Shown here piece by piece: positions 8,821 through 17,621 of a DNA stretch of 64,000 bases; the stretch's first letter is position 1; every line of letters begins with the position of its first letter. Made by a program: the position numbers and the translations under genes. The notes below the pieces were generated by a model. That model searched no databases. It had not been told where the DNA came from and was given only the letters and a program-made list of their open reading frames with translations. Source of the DNA: Streptomyces sp. NBC_01689 (GTDB lineage: Bacteria; Actinomycetota; Actinomycetes; Streptomycetales; Streptomycetaceae); contig NZ_CP109592.1 in NCBI RefSeq assembly GCF_036250675.1, forward strand, positions 1,054,001-1,118,000, in the 5' to 3' direction.

Positions 8821-9100
8821 CCTATGTCGACGCCTACGCCGCCGCCACCGCGGTGCTCTCCGGCCGCGCCAACGGCACCCCGAAGGACCGCGACGGCACG
8901 GTCGAGGCAATCCGCACACTCCGCGTGGTATGTGGCAGCGCCATCAAGGCCCGCACCCAGACCATCAACCAGCTCAAATCACTGATCATCACCGCGCCTG
9001 CGGCGACGCGCGAAGCACCGCGCTCACTGACCACCACCGAGGGAGCGCTGCTCGAGCGCGTGGCACGAGCGGCCCGGGAAATCGCCGTCGCGGCCGCCGG
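8821..9100 (+). pseudogene. IS110-family transposase, internal fragment
   Basis: The plus-strand reading AYVDAYAAATAVLSGRANGT followed by KDRDGTVEAIRTLRVV and SAIKARTQTINQLKSLIITA is the mid-part of an IS110-type recombinase. There is no start and no C-terminal Ser-containing domain. Fragment only. Confidence 0.75.
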
Positions 9101-9262
9101 CAGGGAGCCGCCCGCACTCGTGGACCCGTGCCGCCATCCCGTGCCGTTCGAGCAACTGCTGGGCGGGGGGAGCGGGGAGGCGGCGCCGGCTCCCCGGCAC
9201 ACACGGCAACGGACCGCGCACATGAGGTCGCTGCGACACACATCACCCTTTCCCGGGCCGCA

Positions 9263-9284
9263 TTAGACAGACAGGTCTGTCTAA
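9263..9284. promoter_or_regulatory. TetR-type operator upstream of the MFS gene
   Basis: A near-perfect 22-bp palindrome (10 of 11 positions pair) built on TTAGACAGAC and GTCTGTCTAA. It lies about 40 nt before the MFS start. A 12-bp piece of it, ACAGGTCTGTCT, recurs just before the tetR gene. Confidence 0.75.
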
Positions 9285-9323
9285 CATGATGACGTCCGCT
9301 CAGCCGTATCCGGAAAGAGACCC

Positions 9324-10679
9324 ATGAGCCACGCATCCTCCACGCGTCCGCCCACCTCGCCGAGTACTCCGGCCAAGGCGTCCGGCGCGCACGCGGCGCC
9401 GCGGCGCCGGGTCCTCGGTCTCGGGCCCAAGGCCTCCATCGGACTGCTGGCATCGATCCTCATATCGCTGCTGGCGTCGTCCAGCGCCCCCACCCCGCTC
9501 TACGCGATCTACCAGCAGCACTGGGGCTTCTCCCCCATCACCATCACCATCGTCTTCGGCACCTACGCGGTGGCCGTCCTGGCCGCCCTCCTGGTCTTCG
9601 GCAGGGTCTCCGACCAGGTGGGCCGGCGCCCGGTGCTGCTGATGGCCCTCCTCGTGCAGATCCTGGGGATGGTCGTGTTCATCACCGCCGGGGACGTGGC
9701 GACGTTGCTGGTCGGCCGAGTCCTGCAAGGTCTGAGCACCGGCGCGGCAGTCGGCGCGCTCGGCGCCGGAATGCTGGACATTGACGCACGCAAGGGCAGC
9801 TTCCTGAACTCCTTCGCCCCCACGATGGGAACTGCGAGCGGAGCCTTCGCCTCGGGACTGATCGTGCAGTACCTGCCCGCCCCCACCCATCTCGTCTACG
9901 TGGTGCTCCTCGGTGTCTTCGTCGTACAGGGGCTGGGCGTACTCGCTCTGAACGAGACGGTGACCCGCAAGCCGGGCGCACTGGCCAGCATGGTTCCCGA
10001 GTTCAAGCTGCCCAGGTCCGCCCGCGCGTCGGTGGCCATCGCCGCACCTGTGATCTTCGCGGTATGGGCTCTGGCCGGCCTGTACGGCGCACTCGGCCCG
10101 GCCATCACCCGGACCCTGGTGCACTCCGACTCCGTCGTCTGGGGCGGACTGCCGCTGTTCGTCATCGCGGGCTGCGCCGGCCTTTCGGTCATCGCGATGC
10201 GCAGCGCGGCGACCCGGACCATGATGCTCATCAGCATCGGCACCCTGGTCGTCGGCGTGACGATCACCCTCGTTTCGATCGGCTCGGGCACCGGCGGCTC
10301 GCTCTCCGTGATCGGCTTCTTCGTGGGCGGCGCGATCTCCGGCGTCGGCTTCGGAAGCGGGTTCCAGGGCGGCATCCGGCTGGTCATTCCGCAGGTGGAG
10401 CCGCATGAGCGCGCCGGTGTCCTGTCCCTGCTGTATGTCGTGTGCTACGTGGGCCTGGGCGTGCCGGCCGTGATCGCCGGCGTCCTGGTCGTGCACGGCG
10501 GCGGACTGGTCCAGACCTCCCGGGAGTACGGCATCGCCGTCATCGTGCTGGCTCTGGCTGCCCTGGCGGGACTGCTGACCCGCGGCTGCCAGGTCGACAC
10601 GGTGCAGCGGGTGACGGTGGTGCGTTCCCAGGACATCCCGTCCGAGGCGGCCCCGGTGGCCCAGCCCTCAGAGGTATGA
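9324..10679 (+). CDS. MFS transporter (drug-efflux type)
   Basis: A 451-residue major facilitator with 12 predicted membrane helices. The loop between helices 2 and 3 carries GRVSDQVGRRPVLL, the MFS motif A that gates substrate exchange. GRVLQGLSTGAAVGALGAG follows in helix 4, and GFGSGFQGGIRLVIP lies in the second half. The ATG at 9324 follows GGAAAGAGA. A TetR regulator is encoded 49 nt downstream, and matching operators lie before both genes, so this is a self-contained inducible efflux cassette. The exported compound is unknown. Confidence 0.9.
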   Translation: MSHASSTRPPTSPSTPAKASGAHAAPRRRVLGLGPKASIGLLASILISLLASSSAPTPLYAIYQQHWGFSPITITIVFGTYAVAVLAALLVFGRVSDQVGRRPVLLMALLVQILGMVVFITAGDVATLLVGRVLQGLSTGAAVGALGAGMLDIDARKGSFLNSFAPTMGTASGAFASGLIVQYLPAPTHLVYVVLLGVFVVQGLGVLALNETVTRKPGALASMVPEFKLPRSARASVAIAAPVIFAVWALAGLYGALGPAITRTLVHSDSVVWGGLPLFVIAGCAGLSVIAMRSAATRTMMLISIGTLVVGVTITLVSIGSGTGGSLSVIGFFVGGAISGVGFGSGFQGGIRLVIPQVEPHERAGVLSLLYVVCYVGLGVPAVIAGVLVVHGGGLVQTSREYGIAVIVLALAALAGLLTRGCQVDTVQRVTVVRSQDIPSEAAPVAQPSEV

Positions 10680-10703
10680 CGGAAACCTCCGGCACTACAA
10701 TGA

Positions 10704-10715
10704 ACAGGTCTGTCT
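10704..10715. promoter_or_regulatory. Second copy of the TetR operator core
   Basis: ACAGGTCTGTCT, identical over 12 bp to part of the palindrome at 9263-9284, lies 13 nt before the tetR start. It points to autorepression. Confidence 0.55.
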
Positions 10716-10728
10716 GAAAGGTGTGGCC

Positions 10729-11319
10729 ATGGCGACCAGAACCGCGACCAAGCCGTCCGCACGCGAGCGGCTCCTCGAAGCGGCCAACGAGCTCTTCTAC
10801 GGTGAAGGCGTGCAGACCGTCGGCATCGACCGCGTCATCGAGCACGCCGGGGTGGCCAAGGCATCCCTCTACAACACCTTCGGAAGCAAGGAAGGGCTGG
10901 TCTGCGCCTACCTCGAGCTGCGCTTCGCGCGGATGAGGGACCGGATCACCACGGCCCTGAACCGCTTCCGCACCCCGCGCGAGCAGTTGCTCGGTGTCTT
11001 CGACGCCCTGGACGAGGCGATCAACGACCCCTCATACAACGGCTGCGCCTTCGTACGGGCCACCGCCGAGACCGCCGAGGACAGTTTCATTCGCCGGGTC
11101 GCGGACGACTACCGCCTCTGGATCCGCGGCCTGTTCACCGAACTCGCCGCGGCATCCGGCTACGCCGCCCCCGAGGTACTGGGCCGGCAGCTGCACTTGC
11201 TGTACGACGGGGCGGGACAGTCGGCCCGGATGGACCGCGACCTGTCCGCCGCCACGACCGCCCGCGCCGCGGCGGCCGTCCTGATCGACGCGGCACAACC
11301 GGCCGCGGGCACTCCGTGA
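10729..11319 (+). CDS. TetR-family transcriptional regulator
   Basis: A 196-residue repressor. The N-terminal helix-turn-helix is clear: ARERLLEAANELFYGEGVQT, then the recognition region EHAGVAKASLYNTFGSKEGL. The C-terminal ligand domain resembles the TetR_C_16/QacR-like type, with NGCAFVRATAETAED. ATG 10729 is chosen over GTG 10723 because GAAAGG at 10716-10721 is then 7 nt away. It very likely represses itself and the upstream MFS gene. Inducer unknown. Confidence 0.88.
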   Translation: MATRTATKPSARERLLEAANELFYGEGVQTVGIDRVIEHAGVAKASLYNTFGSKEGLVCAYLELRFARMRDRITTALNRFRTPREQLLGVFDALDEAINDPSYNGCAFVRATAETAEDSFIRRVADDYRLWIRGLFTELAAASGYAAPEVLGRQLHLLYDGAGQSARMDRDLSAATTARAAAAVLIDAAQPAAGTP

Positions 11320-11323
11320 CCTA

Positions 11324-11349
11324 CCTGCGCCCGGCGCCGAGGGCGCAGG
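11324..11349 (+). terminator. Hairpin after tetR
   Basis: CCTGCGCCC (11324-11332) and GGGCGCAGG (11341-11349) form a perfect 9-bp stem with an 8-nt loop, 4 nt after the tetR stop. Confidence 0.7.
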
Positions 11350-11365
11350 CGGGGACAGGTAGACC

Positions 11366-11944
11366 TCAGTCGCGATCCGACCGGCTGACGATCACGGCCC
11401 ACACCGTCCCCGTGGTCACTCCGTACTCGCCCATCGCCGACTTCGGCTGCGCGCCGACGGTGCAGGACCTCGCCTGGTCACCGGCTGCCTGACGATTCGA
11501 CATACCCCGTACGAGCAGTCGCACCACTTCGCACTCGCGGGGCGTGAGCCGGTTCCCGTATCAGCGGCGACCGCTACGCCGGCGTTCGCCGCGCACCGCG
11601 CGAGCACACCGCTCGGCACCTTCCGCGGCCCGTGCCTCGTGGCCAGGAAGCGGAGGCCGGGCCGCCCGTGCCGTCTCACCCCTTGCCGGTAACGCCGGCC
11701 CGGCCTCCCCGCGGACGTCGGCGCAGATCGCCCGGCATTCCGCGAGAGCGGCCTGTGCGGCAGGCCGTTCCGTCCGCCAAGGCCGTGCGCAAGGGCCGCG
11801 ACGGCGCCCTCCGGCTGCGTGCGCGGTCCAGGAGCCGACAGCGCGGCAACCCGCACAGGTGCGATCTCGGTCACCCAGGAGCATCGGCCCGGAGGCCGCC
11901 GACACACCTCGCAAGCGATGGGAATGCCGGGCAGGGAGTGCCAT
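11366..11944 (-). pseudogene. LuxR-type (LAL-like) regulator, C-terminal remnant
   Basis: The minus strand reads RLTPRECEVVRLLVRGMSNR, the start of a LuxR/GerE helix-turn-helix, but the rest of the motif is corrupted and ends at a TGA at 11366-11368. An in-frame stop lies just before it. Farther upstream another frame gives RTERPAAQAALAECRAICAD, resembling the helical repeat region before the HTH in large ATP-binding LuxR regulators. This is a decayed gene end. From 11945 to 12279 I see no gene. Confidence 0.55.
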
Positions 11945-12279
11945 ACTCCTCGCACAGAATGATCAGCAAGTGAATTGGCCAACACATTCCATTGCATGGT
12001 CAAGCATTCATATACGTTTGGGGCGAGCCCCCCGAGCGGACTCGCCCCAGTGGGCGCCGAGATGACTTCTCGTCACATGCCGCCGCTCGGCCGCATCCCT
12101 GACGGCCGCCTCCCGCACGACCCCCGCCGGCCTTCGCCGCCACCCTCCTCGTCGGCGGCCGGGCGACCTTCCTGCGTCACCTGCTTGACCGGTTACGCAT
12201 GATGATGCCATGATCTCACCGGTTGAACCGGTGACGCACACATCGCGAAACCTCCCACCCGCGAATAGAAGAAGCAAAC

Positions 12280-12408
12280 ATGGATCTGAAACTCGAAGTT
12301 GTGGTGCTGCCCGTCTCCGACGTCGACCGGGCCAAGGCCTTCTACGAGCAGGCGGGCTTTCGTCTCGACGTCGACTACGTCGCCGACGACACCTACCGCG
12401 TGGTGCAT
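12280..12408 (+). pseudogene. VOC (glyoxalase/bleomycin-resistance) protein, N-terminal piece
   Basis: MDLKLEVVVLPVSDVDRAKA then FYEQAGFRLDVDYVADDTYR is the first beta-alpha-beta unit of a VOC-fold protein. The similarity breaks after YRVV at about 12408, where base composition drops; the frame runs on to a stop at 12483 without VOC features. About two thirds of the gene is missing. Confidence 0.8.
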
Positions 12409-12966
12409 CAAATAGCGAGTCGCCAGCGTCTACCCATTACGCGTAGCAGTTCGCGGTCAAGCGCCACCTGCTCCGCCGACTGAATGGATGCTAGCACTAC
12501 TTGATCCGTCAATTTTTGACCTGAGAAGGCGGGATTCCTGGGCATTATTCAGATCATCCATTTTTGTTTTAGTTGACCGCAACGTGCCACTGTGCGCAGT
12601 TGAGGCGGTGTGCGGTGCGTTATGCGCGCTTGCTCCTCGTGTGCCACGTCAGAGTTACTACGCTGGTAGTCAGCTTGATTTGTTCACGCGCCATTCACTA
12701 AGTTTTCTTGCCCATCCGCTAGGAGTGCGTTTGATTTGGCCAGTCGGGGTGCTGAAGTCATCTCTTCTATAGCAGTTGGACGCACTGAACGCGGGGTGCC
12801 GGGGTAGGCGACCTACTTTTCGCGACATTCAGCCTTCACTGTCGGCAGTCCACCCTCGTGTCCGGTTATGCCGGTCTCGGCCGCATCCTCTCCTGCGCAT
12901 GACTTCAGGCCTGGGGTGGCCTCTCGCTCATCAAGCTGATCGGAGCATGCGCTGCACGCTCACTAC
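12409..12966. other. Low-GC segment between a broken VOC gene and IS copy A
   Basis: The composition is clearly more AT-rich than the surroundings (runs such as GTCAATTTTTGACC and CATTTTTGTTTTAG). A 94-codon frame at 12488-12772 has TTA codons and no recognisable family; I do not call it. The segment probably came in from elsewhere and interrupted the VOC gene. Confidence 0.5.
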
Positions 12967-12969
12967 TTA

Positions 12970-13835
12970 GACCGTGTCCTATGTGGGGTTGGGTCGTTGG
13001 GCTTGGTTATGGGGCGGGGTACGTGGAGTTGGATTGTTCCGGACGGGTTGTGGGAGATCGCGGAGCCGCTGATCCCGCCGTCGAAGGTGCGGCCGCAGGG
13101 CGGCGGTACGCAGGACACGCCTGATGAGACGCTGTTCGCGGCGATCATCTATGTGCTGGTCAGCGGGTGCGCCTGGCGGGCTCTGCCGCCGTGCTTCGGG
13201 ATATCGAAGTCGACCGCGCACCGTCGGTTCCTGATCTGGTCGCGGGCGGGTGTGTGGGGCCGGCTGCACGAGGAGATCCTGCACCGCCTGGACGACGCCG
13301 GTCTGCTCGACCTCTCCCGAGTCGTCCTCGACTCCGCTCATGTGCGGGCGAAAAAAGGGGCGAACTCACAGGTCCGAGTCCCGTGGACCGGGGCAAGCCG
13401 GGTTCCAAGATGCACGTTCTGTCGGACGCGAACGGACTGCCCACCGTCGTCGGCCTCTCGGCAGCCAACACCCACGACAGCCTCGCCCTCAAGCCCATGA
13501 TCATGGGTCACCAAACGAGACACGACCCCCACCGTGGCCGGTACTTCAAGCCCCGACGTCTCCACGCAGACAAGGCCTACGACATCCCCCACCTGCGAAA
13601 ATGGCTGTGGGGAAAGCACATCGGTGTCCGTATCGCCCGCAAGGGAGTCGAGTCCAGCGAACGATTGGGGCGCCGACGCTGGGTCATCGAACGGACCATG
13701 TCCTGGCTGACCGGCTACCGCAGACTCAACCACCGTTACGAACGCCACCCCCGCAACTACCTGGCCTTTCTCGGCCTTGCTGCCGCCCTCTGCTGCTACA
13801 AAAAGCTCGTTCGCCTCACCACGTAGGACACGGTC
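12970..13835 (+). mobile_element. IS5-family insertion sequence, copy A (866 bp)
   Basis: Ends are inverted: GACCGTGTCCTATGTGG at the left, and the complement of GACCGTGTCCTACGTGG at the right. The flanking target duplication is TTA (12967-12969 and 13836-13838). It is the same length as copy B at 36102-36967, with only a few differences visible in the encoded protein. The pair is inverted relative to each other. Confidence 0.9.
12997..13826 (+). CDS. IS5-family transposase made by programmed frameshift (OrfA/OrfB)
   Basis: OrfA starts at 12997 (MGLVMGRGTWSWIVPDGLWE) and carries the N-terminal DUF4096-like region. It ends by itself at 13500. OrfB, in the -1 frame, carries the DDE core (GSKMHVLSDANGLPTVVGLS, LHADKAYDIPHLRKWL, RRWVIERTMSWLTGYRRL) to the stop at 13826. 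The frames meet at a slippery A6G4 run (about 13351-13360), giving a full transposase of about 275 residues by -1 slippage, as known for the IS427 group. Both frames are intact, so the element may be active. Confidence 0.85.
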
Positions 13836-14030
13836 TTAGTGCTAACGGTCCGCAGTGATCGGTGGTGGCCGGTCGTGATGTACATCCCGCGGCGGCTCCT
13901 GGCCGGCGGCTGAATCTTCCTGTCAGCACTCTGTGAATTCAAGGAAGCTCGCCTGCCAGATGCCCAAGGGTAGGGCATATCGGACCCGTTGCATCATGCA
14001 GTGACATCGGCGGCACGGCGATCCGCCAAC

Positions 14031-14059
14031 TTGACTGGGCAATTAGTTTTCCATCTACT
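14031..14059 (+). promoter_or_regulatory. Candidate sigma-70-type promoter for the PrnB-like/ATP-grasp operon
   Basis: TTGACT at 14031-14036, a 17-bp spacer, then TCTACT at 14054-14059. The -10 box overlaps a perfect palindrome (next entry), a classic place for a repressor. The first gene starts about 190 nt downstream, leaving a long leader in which I see no known riboswitch. Confidence 0.5.
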
Positions 14060-14073
14060 TGCTGTAGCAAGTA
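14056..14073. promoter_or_regulatory. Perfect inverted repeat overlapping the -10 box
   Basis: TACTTGCT-GT-AGCAAGTA: two perfect 8-bp arms with a 2-bp centre. Likely operator for an unlinked regulator; no regulatory gene lies next to it. Confidence 0.55.
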
Positions 14074-14248
14074 CATGTCCGGGTCTGTCTCGAACTCCCT
14101 CCCGGGAGCGAGGACTTACCTGCCCGAGTGACGCATCGCACGGCGCGGAGCAGATGCAGTAGGAGCTCACGCCGCTTGAACGCGGAGGGACCACGCGCTG
14201 AGGGCCTCCTCCCGCCCTGCGGGCTTCACCCGCAACTCTGGAGTGGAA

Positions 14249-15436
14249 GTGAAGAAGGAACAGCTGTTCACCGGCTCGAAGGCTTCGTCGAAGGGCGTCA
14301 CGGAGGTGGCTGAGTTCGCCTGGTCGTCTCCGCTCGGCTCGTACGTGCTCGACACCCTGCCGATAGACCTGACGGCCGTTGAGGACGGGCGCATGACGTA
14401 CGGACAGCTAGCCGAGAAGCACGACGGGGTTCTGAGCGCTCTTGGTGCGGATGCCCTCGTCGTGGACGACCTGCCGCAAGCGTGCGCGATCCAGCTCGAC
14501 CTCCTGTTCATGCGTGGGGGCTTCCTGCCGGCCGGGCCCCACATAGCCCCCCGCGCCGTGATGGATGCCATACGCGCCCAGTGTGCGAGGTTCCCGAGCC
14601 TTGACCCACACATGAGCTATGAACTCCTGATAGACGTCAACAGCACCGAATGGAACCGCAGCGGAAATATGCGGGTCTTCACCGAGGGGGAGCTCGGCCT
14701 GCTTGAAAGAGACTTTTACCTCGGCCACCATCTGGCCGAGCCGACCATCAGGGCCGCTGCCGATTCCATACTGACGCTGATCCATGAGCCGGACGCGGTC
14801 GACAAGACCGAAGTCCTCGAAGGTGCCGTGCGGGACCTGGACGACTTCAGGCTCTACATGGCGCAGTACAACCGGCTCCCGAGCGACGCTTTCAACTCCT
14901 TCCGCCGGTACCACATGGGGCATCCCGGAGGTCCCCGCGGAGCCAGCGGCGCGTTCATGCCCAGTGTCCAGCTGCTGGAGCTCGCCCTTCTGTCACCGAC
15001 CGCGGAGCACGGCGTCTACCTCGATCAGTCGATGCCCTACTTCCCCCTGTGGTCCCGCTCGCTCATCGCGGAGGCGCGCGAGACGTCCACGCGGGGTGAC
15101 AACGTTGTCCAGTCTGTTCTTGACGGCCGTTTGAAGCTCGACCATGAAGGCATCTCTGCGCTGCTCGCGGTGATCGACAAGTTCGCAGACTTTCGCATGG
15201 TTCACCTCGGAGTCACCAGGAAGGCGATCCCGGAAGCGTTTCCGCCGGGGAGCACCGTCACGCGGCGGGGGATTGCCCAGCAGGCGGGCGAGGCCGACAT
15301 CCTCAACGAGGACAACCTGGGTACCTCAGGGTTCAGCGTCCGCAACGTGCTCACCAACTCCGTGTACAGGTTGCTGGCAGCCCGTCGGAGCATCGCTTCG
15401 CATGCGGAGGCCGCGGCTGACGAGCGGAGGAAGTGA
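14249..15436 (+). CDS. PrnB-like haem-dependent enzyme (IDO/TDO superfamily candidate)
   Basis: A 395-residue protein. GTG 14249 is preferred over GTG 14243 because GGAG at 14240-14243 then has a 5-nt spacer. The pattern recalls PrnB, the pyrrolnitrin enzyme that rearranges 7-chlorotryptophan, within the haem dioxygenase superfamily of IDO and TDO. Seen here: FRRYHMGHPGGPRGASGAFM (RGASG at about 230-234), RMVHLGVTRKAIPE with His319 where PrnB and TDO have the axial haem His, and NLGTSGFSVRN (GTSG about 358-361) like the TDO GTGG and PrnB GSGG loops. Length is close to PrnB (about 360). Its stop overlaps the ATP-grasp leader by one base of spacing, so the two are an operon. The substrate, perhaps tryptophan or a derivative, is inference. 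Confidence 0.6.
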   Translation: MKKEQLFTGSKASSKGVTEVAEFAWSSPLGSYVLDTLPIDLTAVEDGRMTYGQLAEKHDGVLSALGADALVVDDLPQACAIQLDLLFMRGGFLPAGPHIAPRAVMDAIRAQCARFPSLDPHMSYELLIDVNSTEWNRSGNMRVFTEGELGLLERDFYLGHHLAEPTIRAAADSILTLIHEPDAVDKTEVLEGAVRDLDDFRLYMAQYNRLPSDAFNSFRRYHMGHPGGPRGASGAFMPSVQLLELALLSPTAEHGVYLDQSMPYFPLWSRSLIAEARETSTRGDNVVQSVLDGRLKLDHEGISALLAVIDKFADFRMVHLGVTRKAIPEAFPPGSTVTRRGIAQQAGEADILNEDNLGTSGFSVRNVLTNSVYRLLAARRSIASHAEAAADERRK

Positions 15437-15437
15437 C

Positions 15438-16679
15438 GTGCCTGAGTTCCAGGTGGCTGTCGTTGACGCTTTCGGGGCTACCTCCGGCTTCGCGGCCGCC
15501 TTCGGTGCAGTCGGCGGAGGCGTGATCCAGGTGCAGAGCACGGTTGATCTGCTTCCCGGCGTCACTCCCGTCGACCCGGCGAAGTTCAGCCACACCGTCG
15601 TCCACGACGGAGATACCGATGCCCTTACCGAGAAGATCGCGGCCCTGCGGCCGCGCGCTGTGCTCGCAGGCCGCGAATCGGGGGTGGAACTCGCCGATCT
15701 GCTCTCCGAGCGGCTGGGTCTGCCGTCCAACGGCACCGAGCTCAGCACGGCTCGGCGGGACAAATTCACGCAGATCGAACGCATCAGATCCTGCGGTCTT
15801 CCCGCCATGCGGCAGATCCGAACCGACGACGAAACCGAGCTACAGGCATGGCACCGGCAGGTGGGGGGTCCGGTCGTGGTCAAGCCGCTCCGTAGCGGCG
15901 GCGGCGACGGGGTGCGATTCTGCGACTCTCCCGAGGAGTCGGCTATCGCCCTGGCCCAGGTCAGGAACCGCACATCCTCCCTCGGCGAACCGATCAGCCA
16001 CGTGGTCGCCCAGGAGTACCTGGTCGGTGCGGAGTACATCGTGAACACCGTCAGCTGCGAAGGCCAGCACCAGGTCACCGACGTGTGGAGTACCGACCGC
16101 ATCACCGCGAACGGCGTCAGAGACCTGGTGGTCGCGCAGGTCCTGCTCCCGGCCGACGATTCCGTGACCGGCGAATTGGTGCCCTTCGCCCACCAGGTGC
16201 TGGACGCGCTGGGGATTCGCTACGGTGCGGCGCATCTTGAGATCAAGTTGACGCCCGACGGTCCGCGATTGGTCGAAGCCGGCGCCCGCCCCTCCGGGCT
16301 CCCCTACTTCGTTGCGGACGTCATAGGTGAGGGCCAACTCGAGTGGTCGGTCGATGCTTTCGTCCGGCCCGACCGCTTTCGGGCCCGCGTCGGCAGGGCA
16401 TATCAGCGGCGCAGCGCGTTCGCCTGGGCGGCCCTGGCCTCCCCTGTCTCCGGTCGCCTGGTGCGGTACTGCGCCCTCGACGAGGTCAGGCGTCTTGAGA
16501 GCTTCGATGATCTGACCGTGATCGTCAAACCGGGGGAAGTCATCACTGCGACCACGTGGGATCTGGAGTACCCCGTCACCCTGACGTTGCGTCACTCTGT
16601 GGACGCCGTGCTGGGGCGTGACCTGAACACCCTGCGCTTCCTGGACGGCGCGGGAATGTACGAGATCATCCCGGGCTGA
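15438..16679 (+). CDS. ATP-grasp carboxylate-amine ligase
   Basis: A 413-residue ligase; GTG 15438 follows GGAGGAAG one base after the previous stop. Three ATP-grasp subdomains are visible: a pre-ATP-grasp Rossmann region (1-110), the lysine and glycine loop VVVKPLRSGGGDGV (Lys149), and the Mg-ATP site HLEIKLTPDGPRLVEAGARP, whose Glu and Arg residues bind metal and phosphate. It fits the L-amino-acid ligase/BacD and biotin-carboxylase-like group that activates a carboxylate as acyl phosphate and joins it to an amine. Together with the PrnB-like enzyme it suggests a minimal two-step pathway: modify an amino acid, then couple it. Substrates unknown. Confidence 0.85.
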   Translation: MPEFQVAVVDAFGATSGFAAAFGAVGGGVIQVQSTVDLLPGVTPVDPAKFSHTVVHDGDTDALTEKIAALRPRAVLAGRESGVELADLLSERLGLPSNGTELSTARRDKFTQIERIRSCGLPAMRQIRTDDETELQAWHRQVGGPVVVKPLRSGGGDGVRFCDSPEESAIALAQVRNRTSSLGEPISHVVAQEYLVGAEYIVNTVSCEGQHQVTDVWSTDRITANGVRDLVVAQVLLPADDSVTGELVPFAHQVLDALGIRYGAAHLEIKLTPDGPRLVEAGARPSGLPYFVADVIGEGQLEWSVDAFVRPDRFRARVGRAYQRRSAFAWAALASPVSGRLVRYCALDEVRRLESFDDLTVIVKPGEVITATTWDLEYPVTLTLRHSVDAVLGRDLNTLRFLDGAGMYEIIPG

Positions 16680-16718
16680 TCCCCTCACCCGCATAGAGCA
16701 CCGGATGCTTTGGTGTGG

Positions 16719-16754
16719 CGCGGGCACGGGCTGCCGCAGGCTGCCGTGCCCGCG
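16719..16754. terminator. Bidirectional hairpin between convergent genes
   Basis: CGCGGGCACGG (16719-16729) pairs perfectly with CCGTGCCCGCG (16744-16754), between the ATP-grasp stop and the convergent esterase stop. Confidence 0.75.
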
Positions 16755-16776
16755 TCGCGTTGCCTGCGGGGAGCTG

Positions 16777-17517
16777 CTATCGGGTGCTCTCGGCCGCGTC
16801 CTCGATGAGGCGGGCGACCGCCAAGGGCTTGGAGACCGAGACGGCGTGGGAGGCATCGAGTTCCACGGTGCTGGCGTTGGCGCGCTCGGACATGAACCGC
16901 TGAGAGGCCGGCGGGATGTTGTAGTCCGCGGTGGCGACCAGGCTCCAGGTGGGGATCGATTGCCAGGCGGTCGCGTTGGCTCCCTCCTCCAGGGCTGCGG
17001 CGGCGATCGGCCGCTGCGTGGTCGCCATCAGGTCGGTGGCGGTGTGCGGCACGTCTGCGGCGAACTGGTCGTGGAACTTGTCGGTCTTGATGTAGAGGTC
17101 GGTCCCGGTTCCGCCGTCAGGCGTCGGGAAAGGAACGGCGTTGAGCGCCGAGGCGAGCGTGCTCCCGGGGAACCTGTTCGACAGTTCCAGGGCGCTCTCG
17201 CCCCTCTCAGGAATGAAAGCAGCGATGAACACGAGTGCCTTGACCCTTGTCTGCCCTGCAGCAGCCTCGCTGATCACGGCGCCGCCGTAGGAGTGGCCAG
17301 CGAGCACGACGGGGCCTTCCACGCTGTCCACCACGCTGGCGATGTACGCGGCATCACTGGCCAGGCCTCGCAGTGGGTTGGCCGGTGCCAGCACCGGATA
17401 CCCCGCCTTCCGCAGGTGCCCTATGACACCGTTCCAACTGGAAGAGTCCGCGAACGCGCCGTGCACGAGCACGATCGTGGGTCGGTTCGCGGCGGGACGG
17501 ACAGTGACGTCGTTCAT
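16777..17517 (-). CDS. Alpha/beta hydrolase (esterase, salicylate-esterase-like)
   Basis: A 246-residue hydrolase. It has an oxyanion segment VLVHGAFADSSSW (about residues 16-28), the nucleophile motif GHSYGG (Ser about 81), and a catalytic His in DASHAVSVSKP near the end. The short lid region and AHSYGG-like elbow match the EstC/plant methyl-esterase-like group common in Streptomyces. It reads away from an operator-like palindrome at 17603-17621 and converges on the ATP-grasp gene, so it is not part of that operon. Substrate unknown; no signal peptide. Confidence 0.88.
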   Translation of the reverse strand: MNDVTVRPAANRPTIVLVHGAFADSSSWNGVIGHLRKAGYPVLAPANPLRGLASDAAYIASVVDSVEGPVVLAGHSYGGAVISEAAAGQTRVKALVFIAAFIPERGESALELSNRFPGSTLASALNAVPFPTPDGGTGTDLYIKTDKFHDQFAADVPHTATDLMATTQRPIAAAALEEGANATAWQSIPTWSLVATADYNIPPASQRFMSERANASTVELDASHAVSVSKPLAVARLIEDAAESTR

Positions 17518-17602
17518 GTCGTTCTCCCTGAAAGTCGAGATTCTCTGCCGGTTCGCCGTGGGCGCTGCCCACAGAGAGAAATCTAGCCACGATGTTCGTC
17601 GT

Positions 17603-17621
17603 GTGCAACTCAGTTGCGCAC
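17603..17621. promoter_or_regulatory. Operator-like palindrome upstream of the esterase
   Basis: GTGCAACT-C-AGTTGCGCAC is a nearly perfect inverted repeat about 90 nt before the esterase start, similar in style to MarR/HxlR sites. No regulator gene is adjacent. Confidence 0.45.

Noticed and set aside
12488..12772. A 94-residue protein in the low-GC segment.
   Set aside because: Rare codons, no family, no ribosome-binding site that stands out; probably chance.
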